In this document: one piece after another, positions 1-6,825 of the stretch
Layout of the letters: the number at the start of each line of letters is the position of its first letter
Numbering within the stretch: the first letter of the stretch is position 1
Assembly (NCBI GenBank): GCA_902766845.1
Contig: CACXFD010000169.1
Location: 1 to 13,112, forward strand
Origin: an uncultured Lachnospiraceae bacterium
Lineage (GTDB): Bacteria; Bacillota; Clostridia; Lachnospirales; Lachnospiraceae
DNA: 13,112 nucleotides
Direction: 5' to 3'
Notes under the pieces: model-generated
Databases searched by the model: none
What the model was told of the DNA's origin: nothing
What the model saw: the letters and a program-made list of their open reading frames with translations, nothing else
Translations under genes and position numbers: made by a program

Positions 1-1238
1 AAGCGCCCGGCGTGGCCGACGCGATGACCGCCTACCTGTGCAAAGGCGCGTTCAACGTGGCGCGCGGCGGCTATGAAGAGGCCTATTCCGTAGCCGAGAC
101 CGTCGTCGAGACGCGCGAGCGTCTGCTGCGGCTCTTCGGCGCGCCCGCGCACGCGCAGGCCTGCTTTACCGGCGGGGCCACGCAGGCGATCAACCAGTTC
201 CTGAAGGGGCTGCTCCGGCCGGGCGATCACGTGATCGTCTCCTCGATGGAGCACAACGCCGTCATGCGCCCGCTCTCTTCCCTGCAGCGGGCCGGCGTGG
301 AGGTCACGGCTGTCCCCTGCGACCGGGCCGGCCGGCTGGATCCGGAGGACGTCCGCCGTGCCATCCGTCCGAACACGAAGGCCGTGCTGACCACGCACGC
401 GTCCAACATCTGCGGCACCGTTCTGCCCATCGAGGAGATCGGAAAGATCTGCCGCGAGCACGGCCTGTGGTACGCGGTCGACGCGGCGCAGACGGCCGGC
501 GCGCTGCCAATCGATATGGCTGCCATGAACATCGACTATCTGGCGTTTCCGGGCCACAAATCCCTGCGCGGACCGCAGGGCGTGGGCGGCTTCGTGATCA
601 CGCATGAACTGGCTGGTGTTTTGGAACCGCTGATCGAGGGAGGTACCGGATCTCGGTCGGATTCCGAAGAGCAGCCCTTGCTGCTGCCGGACCGGTTCGA
701 GAGCGGCACGCTTCCGCTGCCGGCTATCGTCGGGCTCTGCGCGGCGCTTCGGCAGCTGATCGGAGACGCTTCACGCGGGTCCGGTTCCGATGCGAAAGAT
801 GCCGCTCCTGCCGCCCCGGCAGCTGCCGAAAAAAACGATCTCCTTGCTGACGCCGGAGTCTCTGCTTCAGGCGGCGTCCTACGGCAGCATTACCTGCATG
901 AGCTGGCGATGATGCGGCGGTTCGTAAGCCATCTGGAGGAGAGCGGCGCGGCCGGCCGCGTCTATCTGCCCGGCATCCCGGATCCGGACGCGTGGGACGG
1001 AGCCCGGATGGGCGTTCTCAGCATCGACTTCACCGGCCGTGACAATGCCGAGATGGCCTACCGGCTGGAGCAGGAAGCCAGCGTCATGACCCGCGTGGGC
1101 CTGCACTGCGCGCCGCGCGCCCACAAGACCGTGGGCACGTTCCCGCAGGGCACGGTGCGGTTCTCGTTCGGGCCGGAAAACACCGAAGAAGAGGTCGACG
1201 CGGCCGCGCAGGCCGTCTGCCGGATCCTGGCGGAGTAA
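1..1238 (+). CDS. Cysteine desulfurase family protein (class V aminotransferase), 5' end outside the window
   Basis: A PLP-dependent enzyme of the NifS/SufS-like class V aminotransferase fold, closest to the EF2568-type cysteine desulfurase subfamily. It would move sulfur from L-cysteine to an enzyme cysteine and release alanine. The reading frame is open to the first base, and the residues before the GTG at 12 (APGVAD) match the usual PKAPGV start region, so the real start lies upstream. Numbering from that GTG: a substrate-site stretch TGGATQAIN near 53-61, the cofactor aspartate in AVDAAQTAG near 155-163, the Schiff-base lysine in GHKSLRGPQG (about K183), and the candidate catalytic cysteine in GLHCAP (about C366). 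A linker of about 40 residues, rich in Ala, Gly, Ser and Asp (about 252-290), separates the large domain from the small one and looks inserted. The gene converges on the minus-strand gene at 1391. The fold is sure; the in vivo sulfur acceptor is unknown. Confidence 0.9.
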   Translation, partial: APGVADAMTAYLCKGAFNVARGGYEEAYSVAETVVETRERLLRLFGAPAHAQACFTGGATQAINQFLKGLLRPGDHVIVSSMEHNAVMRPLSSLQRAGVEVTAVPCDRAGRLDPEDVRRAIRPNTKAVLTTHASNICGTVLPIEEIGKICREHGLWYAVDAAQTAGALPIDMAAMNIDYLAFPGHKSLRGPQGVGGFVITHELAGVLEPLIEGGTGSRSDSEEQPLLLPDRFESGTLPLPAIVGLCAALRQLIGDASRGSGSDAKDAAPAAPAAAEKNDLLADAGVSASGGVLRQHYLHELAMMRRFVSHLEESGAAGRVYLPGIPDPDAWDGARMGVLSIDFTGRDNAEMAYRLEQEASVMTRVGLHCAPRAHKTVGTFPQGTVRFSFGPENTEEEVDAAAQAVCRILAE

Positions 1239-1256
1239 AAAAACAACAACAAATCA

Positions 1257-1360
1257 TGCCGCAGGCTGTGGCAAAACGCTGTGGGCCGCGGCAAACGTGC
1301 CGCAGGCTGCAGCAAAAATACCGCGGGCGCGGCCAAACATGCTGCTGGCCGCGGCATGTC
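1257..1360. repeat. Imperfect GC-rich tandem repeat, about 20/41-bp period
   Basis: Between the desulfurase stop and the shared terminator lie five degenerate units of 19-22 bp. Each has a GC-rich core (GCCGCAGGCTG-like or GGGCCGCGG-like), and the first four end in CAAA. The units start near 1257, 1278, 1298, 1320 and 1339. Units 1 and 3 are most alike, as are 2 and 4, so the array also reads as a 41-bp repeat of about 2.5 copies. No function can be assigned. It is probably transcribed as the 3' leader-out of the desulfurase mRNA. Confidence 0.6.
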
Positions 1361-1375
1361 ATCCAGGGATAAAAA

Positions 1376-1420
1376 GCAAGCTGCGGCGGATCATTTCAGG
1401 ATCCGCCGCAGCTTTTCTTC
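1376..1420. terminator. Bidirectional hairpin terminator overlapping a stop codon
   Basis: A perfect 15-bp inverted repeat (1378-1392 with 1400-1414) encloses a 7-nt loop. On the minus strand the hairpin is followed by GCTTTTTA. On the plus strand it is followed by TTCTTCTTC. It therefore serves both convergent genes. The last codons and the TGA stop (1391-1393) of the minus-strand gene are part of the stem and loop. Confidence 0.8.
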
Positions 1421-2068
1421 TTCTGTCCCGGGGAGCAGCTCCCGCAGGTGCGCCAGCAGGCACCGGAAGGACTCCTCCGGTTCGCGCTGATACACGCGCG
1501 AGGTAAAGTCCGCCCCCATCCATTTCTCCGGCGTGGAATACTCTGCCACGCCCCAGCCGTACGTATGCCCTGCCCGGTCGGTCTCATACACGAAATCGCT
1601 GATCAGCACGTAGCACTGCGCCTGCAGACGCGTGATGATCGTCTCGAAGCCCTTTTTCCCGCCTTTGCGATAGTTGCCGTCTGCCTTAAGCTGTTTGGAG
1701 AGGACCGGGGCGCGCGCATCCAGCAGATCGTACAGCTCCTTGTCGCGGAACGACGCGAGCTCATCGTCGAAGCGCGCGTCGAAATCATACCCGTCGCGCC
1801 GCCAGTTCGCGAGGTCCGGGAACCACTCCCGGCTCACGAACGCGGCCTTGTTCGCGAAGAACTTGCCGTAGGCGCAGCCGGTCTCCCGGATCACCGGACC
1901 CTTCCATTCCCAGACGCCCGGCTCGCTCGTGAACCAGGCGCGCGGCGCCACGTGCTCTTCCACCGAAAAGCCCGGGATCTCATTTTCAAACAGCGGAACG
2001 ATGCCGAAGCGGCGGACCGCGTCGGCCAGATCGGCCCGTGTGCGGATCATGAAGTCAAAGGCGGGCAT
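1391..2068 (-). CDS. Conserved hypothetical protein, AlkZ-related family
   Basis: A soluble protein of 225 residues with no signal peptide or membrane segment. It resembles a family often labelled AlkZ-related, after the winged-helix DNA glycosylase AlkZ; I recall this from sequence style and no activity has been shown here. Visible conserved-looking blocks are FENEIPGFS (about 27-35), VWEWKGPV (52-59), CAYGKFF (65-71), GYDFDARFDD (93-102), NYRKGGKKGFE (132-142) with many basic residues, and DRAGHTYGWGVAEYSTPE (164-181). The start is set by AAGGAGG five bases before the ATG at 2068. The longer open frame to 2155 has no ribosome site. No clear promoter is seen upstream. The gene is convergent with the desulfurase. 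A DNA-repair role is only a family-level guess. Confidence 0.6.
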   Translation of the reverse strand: MPAFDFMIRTRADLADAVRRFGIVPLFENEIPGFSVEEHVAPRAWFTSEPGVWEWKGPVIRETGCAYGKFFANKAAFVSREWFPDLANWRRDGYDFDARFDDELASFRDKELYDLLDARAPVLSKQLKADGNYRKGGKKGFETIITRLQAQCYVLISDFVYETDRAGHTYGWGVAEYSTPEKWMGADFTSRVYQREPEESFRCLLAHLRELLPGTEEEKLRRILK

Positions 2069-2142
2069 GGGGGCCTCCTTGCGATCAGTTATTCTTTTAC
2101 CGAATGCGGCCGAACCGATATCCTGTGAGCCGGGCTTTTCCC

Positions 2143-2238
2143 GGCTGACAGTCACGATTGGCCAGCTGCCTTTCAGGCCTGGCTTCTGCAGGCTGACAGC
2201 CGCGGCCGGTCAGCTTTCTGTCACGGATGGCAGTTCCC
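2143..2238. repeat. Decayed 48-bp tandem duplication at the 3' end of the MBL gene
   Basis: The stretch 2143-2190 and the next 48 bp (2191-2238) both begin GGCTGACAG. Aligned without gaps they agree at about two thirds of positions by hand count. The second copy contains the stop codon (2221-2223) and last codons of the minus-strand hydrolase gene. Just outside, 2128-2146 forms a 7-bp hairpin (AGCCGGG, loop CTTTT, CCCGGCT) without a T-run, so it is at best a weak terminator for that gene. Confidence 0.4.
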
Positions 2239-3654
2239 GCACGGCTTGTAACCCATGTCGATGACTTCCTCGCGCGTGCCGTGGAACTCCCATTTATTCT
2301 TATCCTTCATCTTCTTCACGCTGCTGCAGTTTGGATAATGGAACTTGTGCGTGTTCGTGTTGAGGATGTAGTCGTATTCCGGGGCGGCCTTTTTTGTCTC
2401 GGACTCGGTGGGCCGATCATTATCCGACTTGTTTGACTCGGTCTCCCGTCCTTCTGTTTCACGGTCCGTCCCGCTCCGGTCTCCGGCCGTTTCCGCTGTA
2501 TCTGCGATCGCCAGCGTCTCACCGGGAGCCAGCCCGTACAGGTCATGATAGGTCTGATAGGTGTCCGCGTCGGCTCCGCGGTCCACCCATATCTCCGCCT
2601 CCTGCCCGTCTGTCACGAACGTGATGTCGCCCTGCATGTCCGTGCGCACCACGTCCGCCTGCGCCGCGGCCAGACGCTCCAGCAGCGCATCGTGCGGATG
2701 GCCGTAATCGTTGTGCTTTCCGCATGAGATCACGACGACTTCCGGATCTACCGCCTTCAGAAACGCCTCCGATGTGGATCTCTCGCTCCCGTGATGGCCG
2801 GCTTTCAGGACCGTGGCAGACAGGTCCGAGCCCGCGGCGATCATCTCCGATTCCTCCGCCGCGCCCGCATCGCCGGTCAGCAGGAACGATATGTCTCCGA
2901 GCGATACCTTCAGGACGATGGACATATCATTCAGATCCGCGTGCTCCGCCACCGGGCCCAGCACGTCTACCTGTGCGCTGCCGAGCCGGAACGAATCGTC
3001 GGCCCGCGGCACAGTCAGCATCAGACCCGCCTTCTGCGCATACCGGAGCAGGTCCGCGAACTCTTTTCCGTCATACGATGTGACCGGGGACAGGACGTTT
3101 CGCACGCTGACCGCGGAGAAGGCTGCGGCCAGTCCGCCTGCGTGGTCCTGGTGCGGATGCGTGGAGACCAGATACTCCAGTTCTTCGATGCCCTCTTCCT
3201 TCAGCACCGCGTAGATCTTCTGCGACTGCGACGAAGAACCGCCGTCCACCAGCATATGATGGCCGTCGCAGCTGAGCAGGATCGCATCGCCCTGGCCCAC
3301 GTCGAGGAAGGTGACGATGAGCTGCCCTTCGGCGTCCTCCCCCGCTGCTTCCGAGGCGATATCCGCTGCGCTCTCCTGCCTTACGGCGCTTTCCTCAGGA
3401 TCCTCTGCCGCCTCCGTCTCCATTTCCGACGGCTCTTCCGGGTCTCCCGCTGTTTCAGGCCCGACTGGTGAACCTGTTTCCTTTTGCTCTGTCTCCGGCT
3501 GTGCCGGTGTAGCCGCTTCGCCTGCCGTCCCGATCTCTTCCGCTGCCGATATTTCTTTAGAAGGCGCAGGAGAAGCCGGGCCCGGGGAACAGCCGGTCAG
3601 TATGAGCGCAAGGACCAGCAGAAGCGGTATCCATCTATGTTTTATACGAATCAT
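2221..3654 (-). CDS. Lipoprotein with ComEC/Rec2-like metallo-beta-lactamase domain and C-terminal metal-binding module
   Basis: A 477-residue exported hydrolase. The N-terminus is a lipoprotein signal (basic MIRIKHR, hydrophobic stretch, LTGC lipobox, Cys22), followed by an acidic, Glu/Ala/Pro-rich linker to about residue 110. The metallo-beta-lactamase domain (about 112-356) has the ComEC-type start FLDVGQGDAIL, the metal motif THPHQDHAGG (H166, H168, D170, H171), a TGD motif and KAGHHGS. A second low-complexity linker (about 380-427) leads to a 50-residue module, YILNTNTHKFHYPNC to CGNC, whose His and Cys residues (H439, C443, C472, C475) look like a zinc site. That module is known at the end of other secreted Clostridial proteins such as nucleases. 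The ATG at 3654 is chosen because AAGGTGG lies five bases upstream; the frame to 3696 has no site. It is probably membrane-anchored outside the cell; the substrate (nucleic acid or phosphodiester) is inferred. Confidence 0.88.
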   Translation of the reverse strand: MIRIKHRWIPLLLVLALILTGCSPGPASPAPSKEISAAEEIGTAGEAATPAQPETEQKETGSPVGPETAGDPEEPSEMETEAAEDPEESAVRQESAADIASEAAGEDAEGQLIVTFLDVGQGDAILLSCDGHHMLVDGGSSSQSQKIYAVLKEEGIEELEYLVSTHPHQDHAGGLAAAFSAVSVRNVLSPVTSYDGKEFADLLRYAQKAGLMLTVPRADDSFRLGSAQVDVLGPVAEHADLNDMSIVLKVSLGDISFLLTGDAGAAEESEMIAAGSDLSATVLKAGHHGSERSTSEAFLKAVDPEVVVISCGKHNDYGHPHDALLERLAAAQADVVRTDMQGDITFVTDGQEAEIWVDRGADADTYQTYHDLYGLAPGETLAIADTAETAGDRSGTDRETEGRETESNKSDNDRPTESETKKAAPEYDYILNTNTHKFHYPNCSSVKKMKDKNKWEFHGTREEVIDMGYKPCGNCHP

Positions 3655-3701
3655 CGCGGCCACCTTCTTGATGCAGGTGCATAACGGAACAAACACATAG
3701 T

Positions 3702-3730
3702 ATTGTAAAAAAGCTCATTCCATTTGTCAA
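3702..3730 (-). promoter_or_regulatory. Promoter of the MBL lipoprotein gene
   Basis: On the minus strand a consensus TTGACA (3725-3730) and TACAAT (3702-3707) are separated by exactly 17 bp. Transcription would start near 3695 and give a leader of about 40 nt before the ATG at 3654. Confidence 0.8.
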
Positions 3731-3770
3731 TGCGGATCCATTGTGATGCCTCTATCCATTTCAAAATGCT

Positions 3771-3819
3771 TTTTCGACGATCGAAAAGCGGACAGGCTCC
3801 GATTGATTCCTGTCCGCTT
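3771..3819 (-). terminator. Hairpin, probable terminator of the zinc-ribbon/Ltp operon; rest of 3655-3970 empty
   Basis: A perfect 11-bp inverted repeat (AAGCGGACAGG 3786-3796, CCTGTCCGCTT 3809-3819) has a 12-nt loop. Read on the minus strand it is followed by TTTT and then CGA, a short T-run, so it plausibly ends the operon whose last stop is at 3971, about 150 nt away. A smaller overlapping repeat (TTTTCGA, CGA, TCGAAAA at 3771-3787) adjoins it. In the rest of the gene-free stretch 3655-3970 I see only the promoter at 3702-3730. Confidence 0.5.
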
Positions 3820-3970
3820 ATGATGTGTCTGCATTTCGTTAGAATTGTTTGCGGGAAACTTAATGCCACGCCCATGATAACTATATGTTTACAACCAAAC
3901 TGCAGTGTGTTGTGATGTCATAATCGGCGGCCATAAAGTTCGTTCGCTGTATAGTATGTTTCGCTTTATC

Positions 3971-4612
3971 TCAAGAATAGCTATGATATGAAATAACAAC
4001 AAGAGCATTCGGATCATAATAATCATTCGATGAATAATCTTTATCTCCGATCTGTATGCTTCCGATAGAGCCCGCTCGTTTAAGTACTCCGATCCTCAAA
4101 TCTCTCATCGGTACCGTCTTAACATTTGTAAATCCCGCAGCGGTAAAAGCCATAGACACTGTTCCAACATCTGTCTTTTCATACTCTCCAACAGATGGGG
4201 CCTTGATTTTCCCTGTTTCCCGAGCTTCAATCTTTTTTATCCAATCACTTCCCAGAATACATCCGAATAGCCCAATGAATATGCACATTATTCCCGGATA
4301 GGAAAAATCATGAATTATTAGCAATAGTATCCCTAACCCGAAAAACGCTGCACAGGCTACTGCCCAGATCTTAATCGCCCTCCTAATACTCGATCTCACA
4401 CTTTCTGCTTGTTCCAGATGTTTTGTTTGAAGCTCACGCTCCATTTCAATTTTACGAAGTCCTGCCTCATCAACATGTCTGATAATAGTCTCATTTTCAT
4501 TTATAATCGGGACTTCAGATCTGCAGTATTCACAAACCGCTTTTCCAGACATGTCCTTCAAAACAATGGCGGCCCCACAATAAGGGCATGTGATAGATGT
4601 AACTTTTGCCAT
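3971..4612 (-). CDS. Zinc-ribbon, two-helix membrane protein with PASTA-like C-terminal module
   Basis: A 213-residue protein of unknown function. The N-terminus is a rubredoxin-like zinc ribbon (C9-P-Y-C12 and C27-E-Y-C30). A charged, probably helical stretch follows (about 45-78), then two hydrophobic segments (about 82-100 and 104-121) with a short turn between. The C-terminal 75 residues (FTAAGFTNVKTVPMRDL to ALVVISYH) resemble the short PASTA-like units common in Clostridial envelope proteins. Two membrane passes would put ribbon and C-terminus on the same side, most likely the cytoplasm. The start has AAAGGAG five bases upstream. The gene lies 63 bp after the end of the full Ltp reading frame, on the same strand, so the two probably form one operon. 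Base composition is AT-richer than in the flanking core genes. Confidence 0.75.
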   Translation of the reverse strand: MAKVTSITCPYCGAAIVLKDMSGKAVCEYCRSEVPIINENETIIRHVDEAGLRKIEMERELQTKHLEQAESVRSSIRRAIKIWAVACAAFFGLGILLLIIHDFSYPGIMCIFIGLFGCILGSDWIKKIEARETGKIKAPSVGEYEKTDVGTVSMAFTAAGFTNVKTVPMRDLRIGVLKRAGSIGSIQIGDKDYSSNDYYDPNALVVISYHSYS

Positions 4613-4675
4613 TCTTGCTCCTTTAACAAAAAGAGTTGATCACCGATTATCTACAAAGATTACAGGCACATTGTG

Positions 4676-4897
4676 TTAGTATCCAACCGCTTTTACACCA
4701 TATTCGGCCTGCTCTTTCGTAAAGCCTTCATAGACCAGTTGCTCGATCAGTCCTTTTCTGGAAAAAGACATGAAATCCAAATATGATTGAGCTTTTTCTG
4801 CAGCCTGTTCATTCCAATCTACATTCATTATATCTACGACCTTTTTTGCTGTCTCCGCTTCATAGCCTTCATACTCTAATTGTTCAATCAGCCCTTT
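4676..4897 (-). pseudogene. Cut-off 3' part of the Ltp lipoprotein gene (Ltp repeats)
   Basis: Directly after the TGA at 4898-4900 the same frame stays open for 73 codons and ends in TAA at 4676-4678. It encodes the rest of one Ltp repeat (KGLIEQLEYEGY, then MNVDWNEQ) and a complete second one (AEKAQSYLDFMSFSRKG to AEYGVKAVGY). Alignment of the two repeats places the stop exactly where the second repeat has the AGA arginine of FSRKG. One A-to-T change would therefore explain the break. Unless the stop is read through or is a sequencing error, this part is not made. Confidence 0.85.
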
Positions 4898-6565
4898 TCA
4901 TGAAAACGGCATATAGCTCAGATAACTCTCTGCAGATCTGAGAGCGTTTCTCTCCTCCAATGTCAAATCGTCTTTAGGCGTACTTTGGGAAGTAGTTGAG
5001 CGCTGGGGAGATGAGTTTCGATTTCTTTCTTCCCGATCTGAGCGGTCCTTTTCTACGAGCGCAACAGGAACAACTGTATACTGATGTTCGGTGTCTAACT
5101 CCATGAACTGTGATAAAGGAGTTCCAATGCTTTCCTTTCCGGGAAGCGCAAATGTGCCATCTGCATGTTCAAGTATAAAAGAGCCCTGATCGTACTTCAC
5201 TACAACATCAAAGGCGTTCAAAACCGTATCGCCATTATAGATTTTTAATTCAATACCTTTGCCTTCCCATCTGCGCTCCCCTATCTGTTTCCAAGATCCT
5301 TCAAAAACAATATCGAAGTGATCTCCGCTAACATCGTCGAAACTATGAAATTTCTGAGGATCAAGCGTATTTCCATCTTCCGCGAACACATCCGTGGCAA
5401 ACCCGTTCGTAAAAGCTACGACCGCTGCCCTAAAGTATCTGTCATCCCATTCTTCTTCATCAAAAGTGCCCTCTTCATGACAGACCAGTTCTATCGTGTC
5501 TGTGACCTTCATCGAAGCCCCGGCATCAACACTTTGTGAGACGATCGTGAAGTCATTTTCATCGTCTAGAAACGAAACACCTTTCCCTTTATCGGTCTGA
5601 GTTTTGATGTTATCGATACCAAGAGCTTTTAACTCTTCCTTCGCCTGTTTAAGAGTCTTCTTCTGAAGATCAGGGATAACGACCAAACCCTCATACTGTA
5701 CGACAACTTCGATCGAATCATTCTTTCCCCGGATCGTATTGATCTCAATAATCGACCAATCCTCCCTTTCTTCAGGTGAAAGGCCCCTGATCAATTCAGA
5801 CACATCCTCTTTTGTCTTGTTTCTGACATACTTGATATCACTGATTCCTTCAGCCGAAGCAACCTCTTCTATACCATTGATGCCAACGCCATTAAAAAGG
5901 TCATTTGTCCGATCTTTTGTCTTTTTGCACGTTAAAACGATCTCGGCATTCTTGTCATATTCCGTTCCCGCAGCGGGATCCTGAGAAACCACTGTCCAGT
6001 TTGCGTCATCCCATATTCCTGAAGAATCACTTGAAACGCTCTTGACGTTGGCGAACCCGATTTCCTCTAATTCTTTCCTGGCATCGGTCAATACTTTCCC
6101 GCTGACATCCGGGATCATAAACACGGATCCGGTAATATAGTCGACGATCTTAGAATCATTGATTTGAACTTCCGAGTTCTTTGCTGCGATTTTGCAGCTG
6201 AATGTACAATCCTGAAGAACATTTACTCTTCTTGTGCCATATACATCCTCGTCACTGTTCTTCACAAATCTGATCTCATGTTCTCCTTCTTCAACTTCGA
6301 TCTGCTTTGTTATATTCTCGCCATGTTCAAGCGTGACAACAAATTGCTCATCGACAAAAACATCAACATCATAGGTGCTGAACAACAGGTTCTTCTCAAA
6401 CTCAATATCCAGGAACAATTGGTGCTTAATAACCGGGGGCTCCGTCACAGGCTCTGTCTCGTTATTGGCTGTGTTTGTGCCTGTTCCGTTTCCCTTTCCC
6501 CCACAGGCGGCCAGCAAAACCAACATGCACAGGATCATACAAAAGAACCCTATTTTCCTCTTCAT
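4898..6565 (-). CDS. Ltp-family lipoprotein with PEGA-like and two PASTA domains, truncated by an in-frame stop
   Basis: As read, 555 residues; 629 with the frame beyond the stop. The N-terminus is a lipoprotein signal with lipobox LAAC (Cys21), then a Thr/Asn/Glu linker. Residues about 48-125 form a PEGA-like beta domain (DVDVFVDEQF, EGEHEIRFV). PASTA-type units lie at about 150-214 (IPDVSGKVLTDARKELEEIGF, SQDPAAGT) and 296-362 (IPDLQKKTLKQAKEELKALGI). A 140-residue unassigned domain and a polar linker follow, then the first half of an Ltp repeat (ALRSAESYLSYMPFS) at which translation stops. It is likely anchored outside the cell, facing the wall. Ltp repeats are known from phage TP-J34 Ltp, which blocks DNA entry of later phages; many chromosomal relatives have no known role. 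The ATG at 6565 is favoured by AGGGAG seven bases upstream and by the signal peptide. It is the first gene of a probable operon with the zinc-ribbon gene. Confidence 0.82.
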   Translation of the reverse strand: MKRKIGFFCMILCMLVLLAACGGKGNGTGTNTANNETEPVTEPPVIKHQLFLDIEFEKNLLFSTYDVDVFVDEQFVVTLEHGENITKQIEVEEGEHEIRFVKNSDEDVYGTRRVNVLQDCTFSCKIAAKNSEVQINDSKIVDYITGSVFMIPDVSGKVLTDARKELEEIGFANVKSVSSDSSGIWDDANWTVVSQDPAAGTEYDKNAEIVLTCKKTKDRTNDLFNGVGINGIEEVASAEGISDIKYVRNKTKEDVSELIRGLSPEEREDWSIIEINTIRGKNDSIEVVVQYEGLVVIPDLQKKTLKQAKEELKALGIDNIKTQTDKGKGVSFLDDENDFTIVSQSVDAGASMKVTDTIELVCHEEGTFDEEEWDDRYFRAAVVAFTNGFATDVFAEDGNTLDPQKFHSFDDVSGDHFDIVFEGSWKQIGERRWEGKGIELKIYNGDTVLNAFDVVVKYDQGSFILEHADGTFALPGKESIGTPLSQFMELDTEHQYTVVPVALVEKDRSDREERNRNSSPQRSTTSQSTPKDDLTLEERNALRSAESYLSYMPFS

Positions 6566-6777
6566 GTTCTCTCTCCCTAACTGTAGACTGATACCTTGCT
6601 CTGAACCGTTTTCTGTAATGTATGCACTCAATATACTTACTGGTTTTACCGAAGCACATGCCTCTGATAAATCGTTCTGAAATCAACTCTTCAGATTTCA
6701 AGATCAATTCCGACGAGACAATCATTCTAAAATGGCACAGCATTCACGACGGTTCACATTAAAAATCCCTATTTAAT

Positions 6778-6806
6778 ATTGTAGAGTTTATAACTCTATT
6801 TGTCAA
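6778..6806 (-). promoter_or_regulatory. Promoter of the Ltp lipoprotein operon
   Basis: On the minus strand TTGACA (6801-6806) and TACAAT (6778-6783) are spaced by 17 bp. The hexamers and spacing equal those of the promoter at 3702-3730. The start near 6771 implies a leader of about 205 nt before the ATG at 6565, in which I see no clear riboswitch; one imperfect stem (TGAAATC/GATTTCA near 6678-6700) is present. Confidence 0.75.
6782..6798. promoter_or_regulatory. Palindromic operator candidate inside the Ltp promoter
   Basis: TAGAGTT-TAT-AACTCTA is a perfect 7-3-7 palindrome. It fills most of the spacer between the -35 and -10 boxes of the minus-strand promoter and overlaps the -10 box. Placement and size fit a dimeric Xre/Cro-type repressor, and such a regulator is encoded divergently 58 bp away. 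Binding is inferred. Confidence 0.55.
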
Positions 6807-6825
6807 TTCTTAATCCGCCCGTCGC

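Noticed and set aside
1257..1360. CRISPR-like array
   Set aside because: The units are degenerate and contiguous, with no spacers, and no cas genes are present.
3651..3875. Minus-strand frame of 74 codons upstream of the MBL gene
   Set aside because: It would span the MBL promoter and a hairpin, overlaps the real gene start, and has no ribosome site.
4898..4900. TGA as a selenocysteine codon
   Set aside because: The aligned residue in the sister repeat is arginine, Ltp proteins are not selenoproteins, and no SECIS-like hairpin follows directly.
6462..6743. Minus-strand frame of 93 codons over the Ltp leader
   Set aside because: It overlaps the signal peptide of the Ltp lipoprotein out of frame and shows no ribosome site at its ATG.
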